Assembly (NCBI GenBank): GCA_903890595.1
Contig: CAITBU010000085.1
Span: 1 to 24,890 of the forward strand
Length of the DNA stretch: 24,890 bases
Reading direction: 5' to 3'
From: an uncultured Holophagaceae bacterium
GTDB lineage: Bacteria; Acidobacteriota; Holophagae; Holophagales; Holophagaceae
Part shown: positions 1 through 8,921 of the stretch, piece after piece
How positions within the stretch are numbered: the first letter of the stretch is position 1
Layout of the letters: the number at the start of each line of letters is the position of its first letter
Program-made: the position numbers and the translations under genes
Notes under the pieces: model-generated
The model's database searches: none
What the model was told of the DNA's origin: nothing
Seen by the model: the letters and a program-made list of their open reading frames with translations, nothing else

Positions 1-417
1 ATCGCCGGCCGGGCACCCCAGTTCGGTGCCGATGTCAGCGGCGGCTTTACCCAGGTGCTGCGAGCTGGCCAGACTGCGGCCGCCGTCCCCTACGTCTACG
101 GTGCCACCTTCGCAACCACCAAGGCTCCCGTTGCTGCCGCCGCCAGCATTTTGGTTACCACTCCCACCCAGGGTGTCATGCAGTACGGCACCACCGCTGC
201 CCCTGCGGGCCACGGCCTCCTGCTGTCCGACACCGCCACTCCCGCCAACGTGGCTGCCGCCCAGAACCAGATGGCCATCTGGGTACTCTCTGGCCTCGTG
301 GCCGATGGTGCATCCTTCCTCGGAGTGCCTACGATCGCCCGTCCGGGTAGCTTCACCGACGTCCCCGGCCTCTTTGGGCCCGAGAGCCTCGTGATCCACT
401 ACCCCCTGCCCGAATAA
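1..417 (+). CDS. C-terminal part of an unrecognised, probably exported protein
   Basis: The reading frame is open from the first base of the window and ends with TAA at 415-417, so about 138 C-terminal residues are visible and the start lies outside. The visible part is rich in Ala, Thr, Pro and Gly, has almost no Lys and no Cys, and ends in PLPE. There is no motif I recognise. The composition would suit a surface or periplasmic beta-rich protein, but that is a guess. It runs convergent to the minus-strand acyltransferase gene, with a strong hairpin terminator directly behind it. I do not assign a function. Confidence 0.75.
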   Translation: MAGRAPQFGADVSGGFTQVLRAGQTAAAVPYVYGATFATTKAPVAAAASILVTTPTQGVMQYGTTAAPAGHGLLLSDTATPANVAAAQNQMAIWVLSGLVADGASFLGVPTIARPGSFTDVPGLFGPESLVIHYPLPE

Positions 418-432
418 CCGGCTGGGTATCGA

Positions 433-464
433 CCAAAAGACGGGGCTTCGGCCCCGTCTTTTGG
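433..464 (+). terminator. Rho-independent terminator, TTCG tetraloop
   Basis: A perfect 14-bp inverted repeat (433-446 and 451-464) closes on a TTCG tetraloop. The left arm begins CCAAAAGACGGGGC, so the right arm ends in a T-rich tail (GTCTTTTGG). It sits 16 nt after the stop of the plus-strand gene and downstream of the convergent acyltransferase gene. Because the stem is A-rich on one side and T-rich on the other, it may work in both directions. Confidence 0.85.
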
Positions 465-496
465 TTTGTGGGACTGGAGAAGAAAGGGCAGTTAAC

Positions 497-539
497 CACG
501 AAGAAAGGCCGTTCGCCTGCCTTCTTGCCCGTCTTCGTG
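497..539 (-). terminator. Possible weak terminator of the minus-strand operon
   Basis: CACGAAGA (497-504) and TCTTCGTG (532-539) form an 8-bp inverted repeat, with a second nested match (AAGAAAGGC at 501-509 against GCCTTCTT at 518-526) that could compete. It lies 12 nt past the acyltransferase stop. No good U-run follows on the minus strand, so this is only a candidate; the hairpin at 433-464 may serve both sides. Confidence 0.3.
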
Positions 540-551
540 CGCAGTCATTTA

Positions 552-1808
552 TCAGCCCCGGTCGAGCTCCGGGAACGCCGCCAGCAGCTGCTTTCGGGCC
601 TCCAGCAGCTCGGGTACGGCGGGGTCTCGGCGACGCAGGAAGCCCCGGATGGCCTGGAGGTCCTCTCCGGCCCGCTCCAGGACCGGCAGGCCCAGGCCCG
701 CCAGCAGCAGGGCCGCCACGGGCAGCAGGGCCGCCTTGGGGCCCCAGGCGAAGCCTGCGGCGAGGCTCAATACCCCGGCCCAGAGGGGATGGAGCAGAAG
801 GCCCCCCAGCAGCTTGAGGGTGGCGGTCTGGTCTCCTTCGTCCGTGAAGTGGCCCGCAGCCCAGCCCACCAGGCGGTAGGAGGGCCAGTGCAGAAGCGCC
901 AGCGGCCAGAGGAGGGCCGCAGCCCCCAGTCGGATAGCAGCGCCCGGAAGCCAGCGACGGATCTCCGCACCGGGGTAGGGATGGCCCACTTGATCTGGGC
1001 GCAGGCCCTTTTCCCGAAGCCAGGCCTGGATCCCACGAACCCGGGCCTCCAGCTCTGCCAGCACCGCGGGGCTGAGGGCCGCCAGGGATGGCACCAGGGC
1101 TCGGACCCGCTCCCGCAGGGCCTCCAGGTCCACCCGGCTGCCCGGGGCTTCGGCCAGCAGCCAGCCCAGCTCCTGGGCCAGAGCCAGGCAGCGCACGTCC
1201 GGGTCGTGCAGCGTCAGCGGCTGCAGGGCGGCGCGGATGCGGGCGGTGAGCTCGGCCACGGTCTCGTGGCTCTGGCCCCGCTCGGCCAGGTCCGCCCAGG
1301 GGATGGGTGGGCCGGTGCGCAGCAGCACCGCATGGCGGAAGGCCGCCTTGTCGCCATAGACCAAGCCCGCCGGGATGATCGACACCGGCACGGGACTGCC
1401 CATGGCCATGCGGGCGGCCCCGGTCTTGAGGGGGGCGAGGTCGGCCCCCGAGTGACTGATCCCCTCGGGGAACATGGCCACGGAGCCGCCTGCTGCCAGT
1501 GCCTCGTGGACCTTCCGAAAGCTCTCGTGGATGGACGCCGCTGTGGCGCCGCCGTCCTTGGGTCGGGTCACGGGAATGGCCCGGAACAGGCTCAGGAAGG
1601 GCCGCAGGGGGGCGATCTTCCACAGGGTGGCCTTGGCCAGCCAGCCCGCTTCCCGGTCCAGGAGGGCGGCTGCAGCCAGGGGGTCCAGCAGGCCGTTGGG
1701 ATGGTTCAGCAGGATCAGGCAGGGCCCGGCTGGCAGGGGCGGGCCCTCCCGGTGCAGGTCCCGGAACCAGACCCGCCCCAGGAACCGGGCGGCGCTGCGG
1801 GCGGCCAT
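552..1808 (-). CDS. Membrane glycerolipid acyltransferase (PlsC/GPT2-SCT1-like)
   Basis: This 418-aa protein has the glycerol-phosphate acyltransferase signature: NHPNGLLD with catalytic-type H36 and D42, and FPEG at 113-116 (phosphate/glycerol binding). The spacing is H-x5-D rather than the common H-x4-D of PlsC. As far as I recall, H-x5-D occurs in the GPT2/SCT1-like branch, and the long C-terminal half with several hydrophobic segments (about residues 265-370) also fits that branch. The likely reaction is acyl transfer to glycerol-3-phosphate or lysophosphatidate at the inner membrane. The ATG is 1 nt downstream of the MFS gene stop, so it is the last gene of the clpC-bamA-skp-MFS operon. 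The substrate cannot be read from sequence, and a lysophospholipid acyltransferase role is possible. Confidence 0.85.
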   Translation of the reverse strand: MAARSAARFLGRVWFRDLHREGPPLPAGPCLILLNHPNGLLDPLAAAALLDREAGWLAKATLWKIAPLRPFLSLFRAIPVTRPKDGGATAASIHESFRKVHEALAAGGSVAMFPEGISHSGADLAPLKTGAARMAMGSPVPVSIIPAGLVYGDKAAFRHAVLLRTGPPIPWADLAERGQSHETVAELTARIRAALQPLTLHDPDVRCLALAQELGWLLAEAPGSRVDLEALRERVRALVPSLAALSPAVLAELEARVRGIQAWLREKGLRPDQVGHPYPGAEIRRWLPGAAIRLGAAALLWPLALLHWPSYRLVGWAAGHFTDEGDQTATLKLLGGLLLHPLWAGVLSLAAGFAWGPKAALLPVAALLLAGLGLPVLERAGEDLQAIRGFLRRRDPAVPELLEARKQLLAAFPELDRG

Positions 1809-1809
1809 A

Positions 1810-3045
1810 TCAGGTCGCCTGGGGGGTGCGGTACCGAGCCCACACCAGGGCGAGGGCGCTCAGGACGATGGCTGGCACCACCAGCGTCAGAGCCTGACCC
1901 AGGGCATCACCCCCGCTCAGGCCGAGGTGGTGGAGGGCATCCGCCCGCCGCCCCACCAGCTCTGGGCTGATGGCGTCCCCGAACAAGTGGATGAGCAGGA
2001 CGTTCACAGCCACCCCCGTGGCCCGGATGCTGGCCGGCAGGCTGCTGACAACGAGGGCATTCACGGGGCTGGTATTCACGAACAGGAGGAACATGCCCAG
2101 GAAGAAGAGCGCATAGGTGGTGCCCAGGTGGTGGGTGCCCAGGGCCCAGGCCACCACCGGTGCCGCCAGCAGGAGCGTGACACCGGAGAGGCCGATTCCC
2201 GCATTGGGCCACCGGTGCTGCCAGCGGTCCGTGACCCAGCCGCCCAGGAAGGTCCCCAGGATGCCCGTGACCACCGCCAGGGCCCCGAACACCAGGCCCG
2301 CCTTCGAGGTGCTGATCCCGTACCGGCGCTGGAGCAGGGTTGGTCCCCAGGTGCTCAGGCCGCCCATGGCGAAGGTGTAGGCGATGTAGCTGGCGGTGCA
2401 GGCCAGCCAGACCCGGTTAAAAAAGACATGGCGGAGGCGGTGAAAGTAGGAGGTGCCCGCATCCACATCCCGCTCCGAGTCCATCCCGCCCCGCTGGGGA
2501 TCCGCCTGGAAGGCCATCCAGAGGGCAAAGGCCAGTCCGGGCAGCCCAGCCACCAGGAAGGAGGCCCGCCAGCCCCAGGCCCCGGCCACCATCCCACCCA
2601 TGCCGTAGCCCAGGGCGCTGCCCACCGGAATGGCCAGGTAGAACCAGGTGAAGTTCCGGGCGCGGTCGGACTCATGAAACCCGTCCGCCAGCATGGTCGG
2701 TCCCAGGCTGGCGTAGGCGGCCTCGCCCACCCCCACCAGGGCCCGCATGACGAGCAGGCCCGAGTAACTGTGGACGAAGGCCGCCCCAACGGTCGCCAGG
2801 CTCCAGAGGGCCACGCCCGCCGCCACCAGCCGGGGCCGGTGGAAGCGGTCCGCCAGATAGCCAAAGAGGGGCGCGGCGCACATGTACACCGCAATGAAGA
2901 CAAAGGTCAGGCGCCCCAGCTGGGCGTTGGACAGGTGCAGCTCCCGACCCAGCGGTTCCAGAACCGCAGCCACGACATACCGATCCATGTAGTTCACCAG
3001 GTTGATCCCGGTGAGCAACAGGAGCAGTCGTCGTGCCTCGGTCAC
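1810..3045 (-). CDS. MFS transporter, Spinster-like
   Basis: This 411-aa protein has 12 likely membrane segments. It opens with the NYMDRYVVAA segment (N18, D21, R22) typical of Spinster-type and other MFS carriers. It also has the cytoplasmic loop motif GYLADRFHRPR after TM2, RALVGVGEAAYASLGPTM in TM4, and a late TM11 segment beginning NTSPVNALVVSS. Bacterial Spinster relatives move small organic anions or lipids. Lying between skp and a lysolipid/glycerolipid acyltransferase, a lipid or lysolipid substrate is attractive, but this is inference. The start is GTG at 3043-3045, only 18 nt after the skp stop and with a weak Shine-Dalgarno, which suggests translational coupling. Confidence 0.88.
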   Translation of the reverse strand: MTEARRLLLLLTGINLVNYMDRYVVAAVLEPLGRELHLSNAQLGRLTFVFIAVYMCAAPLFGYLADRFHRPRLVAAGVALWSLATVGAAFVHSYSGLLVMRALVGVGEAAYASLGPTMLADGFHESDRARNFTWFYLAIPVGSALGYGMGGMVAGAWGWRASFLVAGLPGLAFALWMAFQADPQRGGMDSERDVDAGTSYFHRLRHVFFNRVWLACTASYIAYTFAMGGLSTWGPTLLQRRYGISTSKAGLVFGALAVVTGILGTFLGGWVTDRWQHRWPNAGIGLSGVTLLLAAPVVAWALGTHHLGTTYALFFLGMFLLFVNTSPVNALVVSSLPASIRATGVAVNVLLIHLFGDAISPELVGRRADALHHLGLSGGDALGQALTLVVPAIVLSALALVWARYRTPQAT

Positions 3046-3063
3046 GTCGCCGGGCCCGGGTGC

Positions 3064-3672
3064 TTACTTCTTGGGGGCGGGGGCAGCAGCCTTGGGGGCA
3101 GCGGGCTTGGCAGCCGCGGGGGCTGCGGCAGGCTTGGCAGCAGCGGCAGGCTCGCTGGCATCCAGGCGCTTGGAGACTTCGGCGGTGAAAGCCTTCAGCC
3201 AGACCTCATCACCCCAGGAGAGGATCTGCAGGGCCTGGTCGGACAGCACGATGTTCAGCTTCTGCTCCTTGGCCATGGCCTCGACGATGGGGGCCGCCAG
3301 CTTGGTGATGGCCTCGCCAACCTTCTTTTCCACCCGCTGATACTCCTGCTGGCTGTCCTCCTGCATCTTCTTGGCCTCGAACTCGATGTCCCGGAACTTC
3401 TTGGCCAGGGCCTCCTTCTTGTCGGGGTCAAGGCTGGGGGAGTTCAGCTGCTGCTGCATGGTCTGGAGCTCCTGACCCTTGGCCTGGAGCTTCTCCTGCA
3501 GGTTCTTGCCGGTGATCTCCAGCTCAGAGAAGATGGCGCCGGCCTTCTTCGAGCTGCGCACCAGCTGATTGATGCTGAAGAAGGCGAAGCGGGGAGCTTC
3601 CTGGGCAACGATAGGGGTGGACAGGGCTGCAGAAAGGCAAAGGGCTGCCACGGCGGGGGCAAGCAGGCGCAT
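3064..3672 (-). CDS. skp: Periplasmic chaperone Skp/OmpH family
   Basis: The product is about 202 aa from ATG 3672. I chose this ATG over the TTG four codons upstream because a GGAG Shine-Dalgarno lies 6 nt before it. Residues 1 to ~23 form a signal peptide ending near VAQ. Next comes the OmpH core: a short strand with FFSINQLVRSSKKAG, two long charged helices around residues 40-120 (coiled-coil tentacles), and a return strand IVLSDQALQILSWG. Skp holds unfolded outer-membrane proteins for the BAM complex. The gene follows bamA directly, the classic order. Unusual is a tail of about 30 residues made almost only of Ala, Pro and Lys after RLDASE, which is absent from typical Skp. Confidence 0.9.
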   Translation of the reverse strand: MRLLAPAVAALCLSAALSTPIVAQEAPRFAFFSINQLVRSSKKAGAIFSELEITGKNLQEKLQAKGQELQTMQQQLNSPSLDPDKKEALAKKFRDIEFEAKKMQEDSQQEYQRVEKKVGEAITKLAAPIVEAMAKEQKLNIVLSDQALQILSWGDEVWLKAFTAEVSKRLDASEPAAAAKPAAAPAAAKPAAPKAAAPAPKK

Positions 3673-3722
3673 GGGAATCTCCAAAAGGGGAAGAGGAATT
3701 ATAGCCGAGATCTTTAAGCAGG

Positions 3723-6293
3723 TCAGAAGGTGGTCCCAATGGAGAACTGGAAGTCAGTCCGGCCCTCGGTATCGAAGGGATAGGGATTCAGCTTCCGGGC
3801 CCAGATGAGGCGCAACGGTGCAGGGCTGATGGGCAGGAAGAAGCGGAACTCCAGACCGGCGGACCGCACCAGGGTGGGGTTCCGGAAGGCATAGCTATTC
3901 CCGCTGGCATCCTTGTAGGTGATCAGGTCCCGGCTAAAGATCCGGGTACCCGTGCCCCAGGCATTGCCCGCATCGTAGAAGGCCACCAGGCGGAACTGGT
4001 CCGCGATCTTGAACTGGTACTCCATGTTGGTGACGAACTGCTTGTTGCCACCCACCACGACAGCCTGCCCGATGTTGTCCAGGAGGATGGAGCCAACCTG
4101 ACCGAAGCGGTAGCCACGGATGCTGTTCTCACCGCCGGGCCGGTAGAGGTCGAAGAGCGGCAGCTCATCGTGGCCCAGGTTCTGGAGATAGCCGTAGTTG
4201 ACGTTGAAGGCAAAGATATGGCGGTCAGCCACGTTGGCGAACTTGGCAAAGTCCCAAGTGGCCCGCAGGAACGGCTTGTCCCCGCCGAACTGCCAGCCGC
4301 CGTACTCCAGGCTGAAGGCGATCCGGGTGCCCTGGGTGGGCTTGAACTGGTGGTTCACGGTGCTGTAGGACAGGCTCTGGCTAAAGGTGGAGGTCAGCTG
4401 ATTGGGCGTGTCCCGGAAATAGAAGTTTCGTCCGCCTTCGATGCGAATCAGCCGGTAGCTGAAGCCCGTGGAGTAGGTGGTGAAGAAGGCCAGGGGGCTT
4501 TCCGGGAACCAGTTGCTGAGGCGGGCCCCCACGCTGAGGCCCAAGCTGCGGCTGAACTGCTTGTAGGCATTGGCGATGCCAACTCGGGAAGCGTCGTAAT
4601 CGGCCGTACCGTTGGAGACCGTGGTCGAGAAGCTGTAGGGCAAGTCGAAGACAAAGGGCTCGGTGAAGCCAACGGAGATGTTCTTGGAGTACTTGCCACC
4701 GTTGTAGCTGACCGACAGCGTCTCACCGCCACCACCGAGGTTGCGGGTGGAGAAGCTCACGCCCAGGGAGAAGCCAAAGAGGGAGCCGTAGCCACCCTGG
4801 AACAGCAGCTCGTTGACGCCGGACTCTTCGCCGCGCACCACGATATCCACCTGCGGCTTGTCCGGCACCAGATCGACCTTGGGCTCGGAGCTCTTCACGT
4901 CGAAGAAACTCAGCTGGCTGATGCTCAGCAGCGAGTCCTTAAAGCGCTCGGCTTGGAAAAGGTCGCCCTCGCGCATGAGCATGCTGCGGCGCAACACCTT
5001 GTCCTTGGTGGTGAGGTTGCCCTCGAACTCGATGCGACGAACCGTGTGGGGCTCGCCCTCGTCCATCTTGAGGATGGTGTCCACCTTCTTGACCCCATCT
5101 TCGTCCCGAAGCTCAAAGCGCTTGTCGGCACGGAAGAGGATGTAGCCCTGGTTGGAGTAGGCCTCCTTGAGCTTGTCCACGGTCTGGTTGACCGAGTCCA
5201 GGTCATAGGGCACTGGCATCTCACCCGCCTTGGGCTGGGTGGTGGAAGACTTGATGTTAAAGAACTTTCGCAGGAAGGAGTGGTTGTCCCGCTTCACTTC
5301 TGCGTACTTGTCGGTGTAGAAGTTGCCTCGGAAGAGCTTGGCCCCCTCGACCTTGAAGGCGCCTTCGTAGTACTTGTCGCCCTCCAGGATGGGGATGGTC
5401 AGCTTGGCCCGCAGGTCGTACTTCGGAGACTTGGCTTCCCTGAGCAGCGTCTCGTTCTTGGCCTTCTGCTTGGCGGTGGTGAGGTCCTCCACCTCGACCA
5501 GGGGCTTCCCGATAAAGACGTCCTTGTAGCCCAGCTTCCAGTAAGCCTTCTTGAGGTTGTCGAGGTCCTCTTCCATGTTCTTGTCGACCAGCAGGTCGTG
5601 GGTGGTGAGCCAGCTGAACATCCAGTGCTGGCGGGTCTTCTCCATCACGCTCCGCAGCTGGGAGGTGCTGAAGACCTTGTTGCCCCTGAAGTTGACGGCG
5701 TAGATCTTGGCCTTACCGCCCTCCTTCACATCAAACACCAGGCGGGCCGCGCCGCCGGCCATGGGCTCGAGGGTGATGTCCACCACGGGGCTGCGGAAGC
5801 CCTTCTCACCGGCCTGCTCGACGATCAAGTTTTTGATCTTACGGGCGGATTCCGGGTCGTAGACCGTGTCCGGGTTGATGGTGAGCTTCTTCTCCTTGAC
5901 CTTGTCCTTGAGGTTGGTGAGGCCCACCTCGGTCCCGCCGCGGTAGTCGATCTCCTTGATGAGGGGTCGCTCCTTGATGCGGATGATGAGCTTCTTGCCG
6001 CCCTTGGCGTCCTCCAGCTCCATCTTGATGTCGTCGAAAGAGCCGGTCTCCCACAGCTTGTCGATGATCGCCGTAAAGTCGATGCTGCGCAGGTCGTCGC
6101 CGACCTTGAGGCCGGACTTGAAGATCACCGTCTCCGAGGTCTGCTTCTGGGAGCCGACCACCTCGATGACGACGATGGGTTCGATTTCCTGAGCCGCGAG
6201 GGGCAGACAGGCACCGGCTGCAAGGAACAGGGGCAAGGCACCCGACAGCAACCGGGGACGGACCCGGTTCCAGACCATGTTTCGCTGCGTCAT
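3723..6293 (-). CDS. bamA: Outer-membrane protein assembly factor BamA
   Basis: This 856-aa Omp85 protein starts with a signal peptide (residues 1 to ~35, ending near LAAQE). A periplasmic series of POTRA domains runs to about residue 430, including KERPLIKEIDYRGG and a later TVRRIEFEGN repeat. A C-terminal 16-strand barrel follows and ends in phenylalanine (SIGTTF). The conserved barrel-loop motif appears as SIRGYRFG near 734-741 (family VRGF). BamA folds and inserts barrel proteins into the outer membrane. The ATG overlaps the clpC stop as ATGA and has GGAG 7 nt upstream. skp follows 50 nt downstream. Size and order are normal for BamA; the coupling to clpC is not. Confidence 0.95.
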   Translation of the reverse strand: MTQRNMVWNRVRPRLLSGALPLFLAAGACLPLAAQEIEPIVVIEVVGSQKQTSETVIFKSGLKVGDDLRSIDFTAIIDKLWETGSFDDIKMELEDAKGGKKLIIRIKERPLIKEIDYRGGTEVGLTNLKDKVKEKKLTINPDTVYDPESARKIKNLIVEQAGEKGFRSPVVDITLEPMAGGAARLVFDVKEGGKAKIYAVNFRGNKVFSTSQLRSVMEKTRQHWMFSWLTTHDLLVDKNMEEDLDNLKKAYWKLGYKDVFIGKPLVEVEDLTTAKQKAKNETLLREAKSPKYDLRAKLTIPILEGDKYYEGAFKVEGAKLFRGNFYTDKYAEVKRDNHSFLRKFFNIKSSTTQPKAGEMPVPYDLDSVNQTVDKLKEAYSNQGYILFRADKRFELRDEDGVKKVDTILKMDEGEPHTVRRIEFEGNLTTKDKVLRRSMLMREGDLFQAERFKDSLLSISQLSFFDVKSSEPKVDLVPDKPQVDIVVRGEESGVNELLFQGGYGSLFGFSLGVSFSTRNLGGGGETLSVSYNGGKYSKNISVGFTEPFVFDLPYSFSTTVSNGTADYDASRVGIANAYKQFSRSLGLSVGARLSNWFPESPLAFFTTYSTGFSYRLIRIEGGRNFYFRDTPNQLTSTFSQSLSYSTVNHQFKPTQGTRIAFSLEYGGWQFGGDKPFLRATWDFAKFANVADRHIFAFNVNYGYLQNLGHDELPLFDLYRPGGENSIRGYRFGQVGSILLDNIGQAVVVGGNKQFVTNMEYQFKIADQFRLVAFYDAGNAWGTGTRIFSRDLITYKDASGNSYAFRNPTLVRSAGLEFRFFLPISPAPLRLIWARKLNPYPFDTEGRTDFQFSIGTTF

Positions 6294-8764
6294 TCAGGCA
6301 CTCCGACCAGTTGGGGTTCCTGGCCAGCGGCCACGTCTCCGGAATCAGACAGGGATGGGACCAGCTTCTCGTCCACCAGATCGAAGTTCACCACGCCGGA
6401 AGGCATGTCTTCCTGGCCCACCATCAGCTCGGCGAGGGGATCCTCGACCTGCTTCTGGATGGCCCGACGGAGGGGACGAGCGCCATAGGCCCGGTCCCGC
6501 AGCGTGGTCTTCACGAGCCAGTCGCAGGCCGCATCCGTGAGGGTGACGGCCAGCTTGTGCTTCTGGAGCGTGATGTTGAGGTCCTCCACCAGCAGGCGGA
6601 CGATCTTGCGCAGTTCATCGTCGCCCAGGCGGTTGAACACCACGATCTCGTCGATGCGGTTCAGGAACTCAGGGGGGAAGGAGCGCTTGAGGACCTTCAT
6701 GGCGTCCCCGGTCTTGGCGTCTGGACGGCCGTCCTGCTCGACGAAGCCGAGCGACTTTTCCGACAGCAGCTCTCGGCTGCCCACGTTGGAGGTCATGATG
6801 ATGATGGTGTTCTTGAAGTCCACCAAGTTCCCGAAGGCATCCGAGGCCTGGCCGTCGTCAAAGATCGACAACAGGATGTTTATGAGGTCGGGGTGGGCCT
6901 TCTCGATTTCATCGAAGAGCAGCACGCAGTAGGGATTCCGCCGGATGCGGTCCGTGAGCATGCCGCCTTCCTCATAGCCGACGTAGCCCGGAGGGGCCCC
7001 GAGCAGCTTGGAGACTTCGTGCTTCTCCATGTACTCGGACATGTCGAAGCGGATCATCTTCTTGGGATCGCCGAACAGGAAATCCGCCAGGGTTTTCGCC
7101 AGCTCCGTCTTGCCCACGCCCGTGGGGCCCAGGAACAGGAAGGAGCCCATGGGGCGGTTGGGGTTCTTGAGGCCGGTCCGGGCCCGGCGCACGGCGCGCA
7201 CCACGGCGCTCACCGCTTCCGGCTGGCCGATGACCCGCTCGTTCAGGCGGGGCTCCATGTTGATCAGGACGGCCTTCTCGTCGCCCTTGAGGGCCTTCAC
7301 GGGGATGCCGGTCCAGCTGGCAACGACGTCCTCGACATCCTGCTCGGTGACCTCGGGGAAGTTGGAGTAGTCCTCGTCCGTCAGCTCCGTGCGGTGCTTC
7401 TGGATCTCCTCCCGCAGCTGCAGCTCCTTCTGGCGGAGCAGCACCGCGCGCTCGAAGTCCCGACTCAGGACGGCCTCGTTCATCTCGTTGATGACGCGGT
7501 GCAGCTCCTCTTCGTGGACGTGGGCCTCGGTGGCCACGTTGGCCGGCCCTACCCGCAGCTTCACCCGGGCCCCGGCCTCGTCCAGCAGGTCGATGGCCTT
7601 GTCGGGGAGGAAGCGGTCCGTGATGTAGCGGTTGGACAGGTAGACCGAGGCCTCCATGGTCTTCTGCGCATAGCGAACGCGGTGGAACATCTCGTAGCGG
7701 TTGCGGATGCCTTCGATGATGCGGAGACTCTCGGCCTCGTCCGGCGGATTCACGGTCACCGGCTGGAAGCGGCGCACCAGGCTGCGGTCCTTGTCGATGT
7801 ACTTGGCGTATTCCTTGTGCGTGGTGGCGCCGATGCACTGGATCTCGCCCCGGCTGAGGGCCGGCTTCAGGATGTTGGCCGCGTCCAGGCTGCCTTCGGC
7901 CGCCCCGGTGCCGATGAGGCTGTGGATCTCATCGATGAACAGCACCACGCTGGTGTCCTTGCTGGCCTCGGCGATGATGGACTTGAGGCGCTCCTCGAAC
8001 TGGCCGCGGTACTTGGTGCCCGCCACGACGAGGCTGAGGTCCAGGGCGTAGATGCGCTTGTCGGCCAGGCTGGGCGGCACCATGCCCTCGTGGATCTTCT
8101 GGGCCAGGCCCTCCACGATGGCGGTCTTACCCACGCCCGCCTCACCCAGGAGGATCGGGTTGTTCTTCCGGCGGCGGCTGAGGATCTGGATGATGCGATC
8201 CACCTCCTGGTCCCGGCCGATGAGGTTGTCGAAGATGCCCCGCTCTGCCATCTCGGACAGGTTCCGGGCGAACTCGGAGAGCAGCGGATGCTCCTTCTTC
8301 TTCTTGGCGATCTTCTCTTCCTTGCTGCTCTCGAGGAGGATCTCCTTGGCAGCGATCAGATCGGCCCCGGCCTCCTTGAGCAGGCGGCCCGCCAGGCAGC
8401 CCTCTTCCTTCAGCATGCCCAGCAGCAGGTGCTCGGCCCCCACGTGCTTGTGGTTGAGCTTGGCGCTCTCGGCCGTGGCGTGCTGGAGGATGTGCTTGAC
8501 CTCCTCCTCCATGGGGATGTCGATGCTGGTGCTGCTGGGGGTGATCTTGCGGTCCTTGGGGGTGAGCGCCGCCACCAGGCGCTCCCGCAACGTGCTGGTC
8601 TGGACGCCCATGCGCTCCAGGAGCTGGGTGCTGGTCTTCTCGGACTCCCGCAGGAGGCCCAGGAGCAGGTGCCCGCTCTGGATGCTTTCAGAACCGAACT
8701 GGCTGGCCTCGTAGCGGGCAAAGAACATCACCCGACGGGCTTTTTCTGTAAATTTCTCGAACAC
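6290..8764 (-). CDS. clpC: ClpC-type AAA+ unfoldase
   Basis: The product is 824 aa from GTG 8764, which has GGAAGG about 7 nt upstream; an open frame further upstream is only the antisense of purA. Domains: N-terminal double Clp repeat (1-145); first ATPase with Walker A GEAGVGKT (207-214), pore loop KYRGQFEE and Walker B VVLFIDEIH (273-281); a UVR-type middle region around 425-460; second ATPase with Walker A GPTGVGKT (546-553), pore segment GYVGYEEGG and Walker B VLLFDEIEKAH; then the C-terminal small domain. It unfolds proteins, normally for ClpP. A short acidic tail follows. It heads the operon, behind its own promoter, and overlaps bamA by 4 nt. Confidence 0.93.
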   Translation of the reverse strand: MFEKFTEKARRVMFFARYEASQFGSESIQSGHLLLGLLRESEKTSTQLLERMGVQTSTLRERLVAALTPKDRKITPSSTSIDIPMEEEVKHILQHATAESAKLNHKHVGAEHLLLGMLKEEGCLAGRLLKEAGADLIAAKEILLESSKEEKIAKKKKEHPLLSEFARNLSEMAERGIFDNLIGRDQEVDRIIQILSRRRKNNPILLGEAGVGKTAIVEGLAQKIHEGMVPPSLADKRIYALDLSLVVAGTKYRGQFEERLKSIIAEASKDTSVVLFIDEIHSLIGTGAAEGSLDAANILKPALSRGEIQCIGATTHKEYAKYIDKDRSLVRRFQPVTVNPPDEAESLRIIEGIRNRYEMFHRVRYAQKTMEASVYLSNRYITDRFLPDKAIDLLDEAGARVKLRVGPANVATEAHVHEEELHRVINEMNEAVLSRDFERAVLLRQKELQLREEIQKHRTELTDEDYSNFPEVTEQDVEDVVASWTGIPVKALKGDEKAVLINMEPRLNERVIGQPEAVSAVVRAVRRARTGLKNPNRPMGSFLFLGPTGVGKTELAKTLADFLFGDPKKMIRFDMSEYMEKHEVSKLLGAPPGYVGYEEGGMLTDRIRRNPYCVLLFDEIEKAHPDLINILLSIFDDGQASDAFGNLVDFKNTIIIMTSNVGSRELLSEKSLGFVEQDGRPDAKTGDAMKVLKRSFPPEFLNRIDEIVVFNRLGDDELRKIVRLLVEDLNITLQKHKLAVTLTDAACDWLVKTTLRDRAYGARPLRRAIQKQVEDPLAELMVGQEDMPSGVVNFDLVDEKLVPSLSDSGDVAAGQEPQLVGVPE

Positions 8765-8824
8765 GGGACGCCCTTCCGGGGTAGGGATGACACCGGGGCC
8801 GGAATGGTTCCGATGCAGTCTCCC

Positions 8825-8853
8825 AGGGTAGCGCCTTCCGCCCCCCTTGTCCC
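8825..8853 (-). promoter_or_regulatory. Candidate promoter for clpC operon
   Basis: Read on the minus strand: GGGACA (8848-8853), a 17-nt spacer, then TACCCT (8825-8830). A start of transcription near 8818 would leave about 54 nt of leader before the clpC GTG. The call rests on its match to the oppositely facing purA promoter, with the same -35 hexamer and spacing. Confidence 0.5.
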
Positions 8854-8873
8854 GGCCTGCAACGTCTCTGGGA

Positions 8874-8902
8874 GGGACAGGAGCCCCAGGCGGCGCTATC
8901 CT
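8874..8902 (+). promoter_or_regulatory. Candidate promoter for purA
   Basis: GGGACA (8874-8879), a 17-nt spacer and TATCCT (8897-8902) read like -35 and -10 boxes. Transcription would start near 8909, just before the GGAGG Shine-Dalgarno (8912-8916) and the purA ATG at 8922. The outer 13 bases (8892-8904) are an inverted copy, 12 of 13, of 8823-8835 at the clpC promoter. Confidence 0.5.
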
Positions 8903-8921
8903 GGAAGGCTTGGAGGGCACC

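Noticed and set aside
468..3717. Long plus-strand open frames opposite the acyltransferase, MFS and skp genes
   Set aside because: They are shadows caused by high GC third positions; products are Gln/Gly/Arg/Pro-rich with no known motifs, while the minus-strand frames encode clear families.
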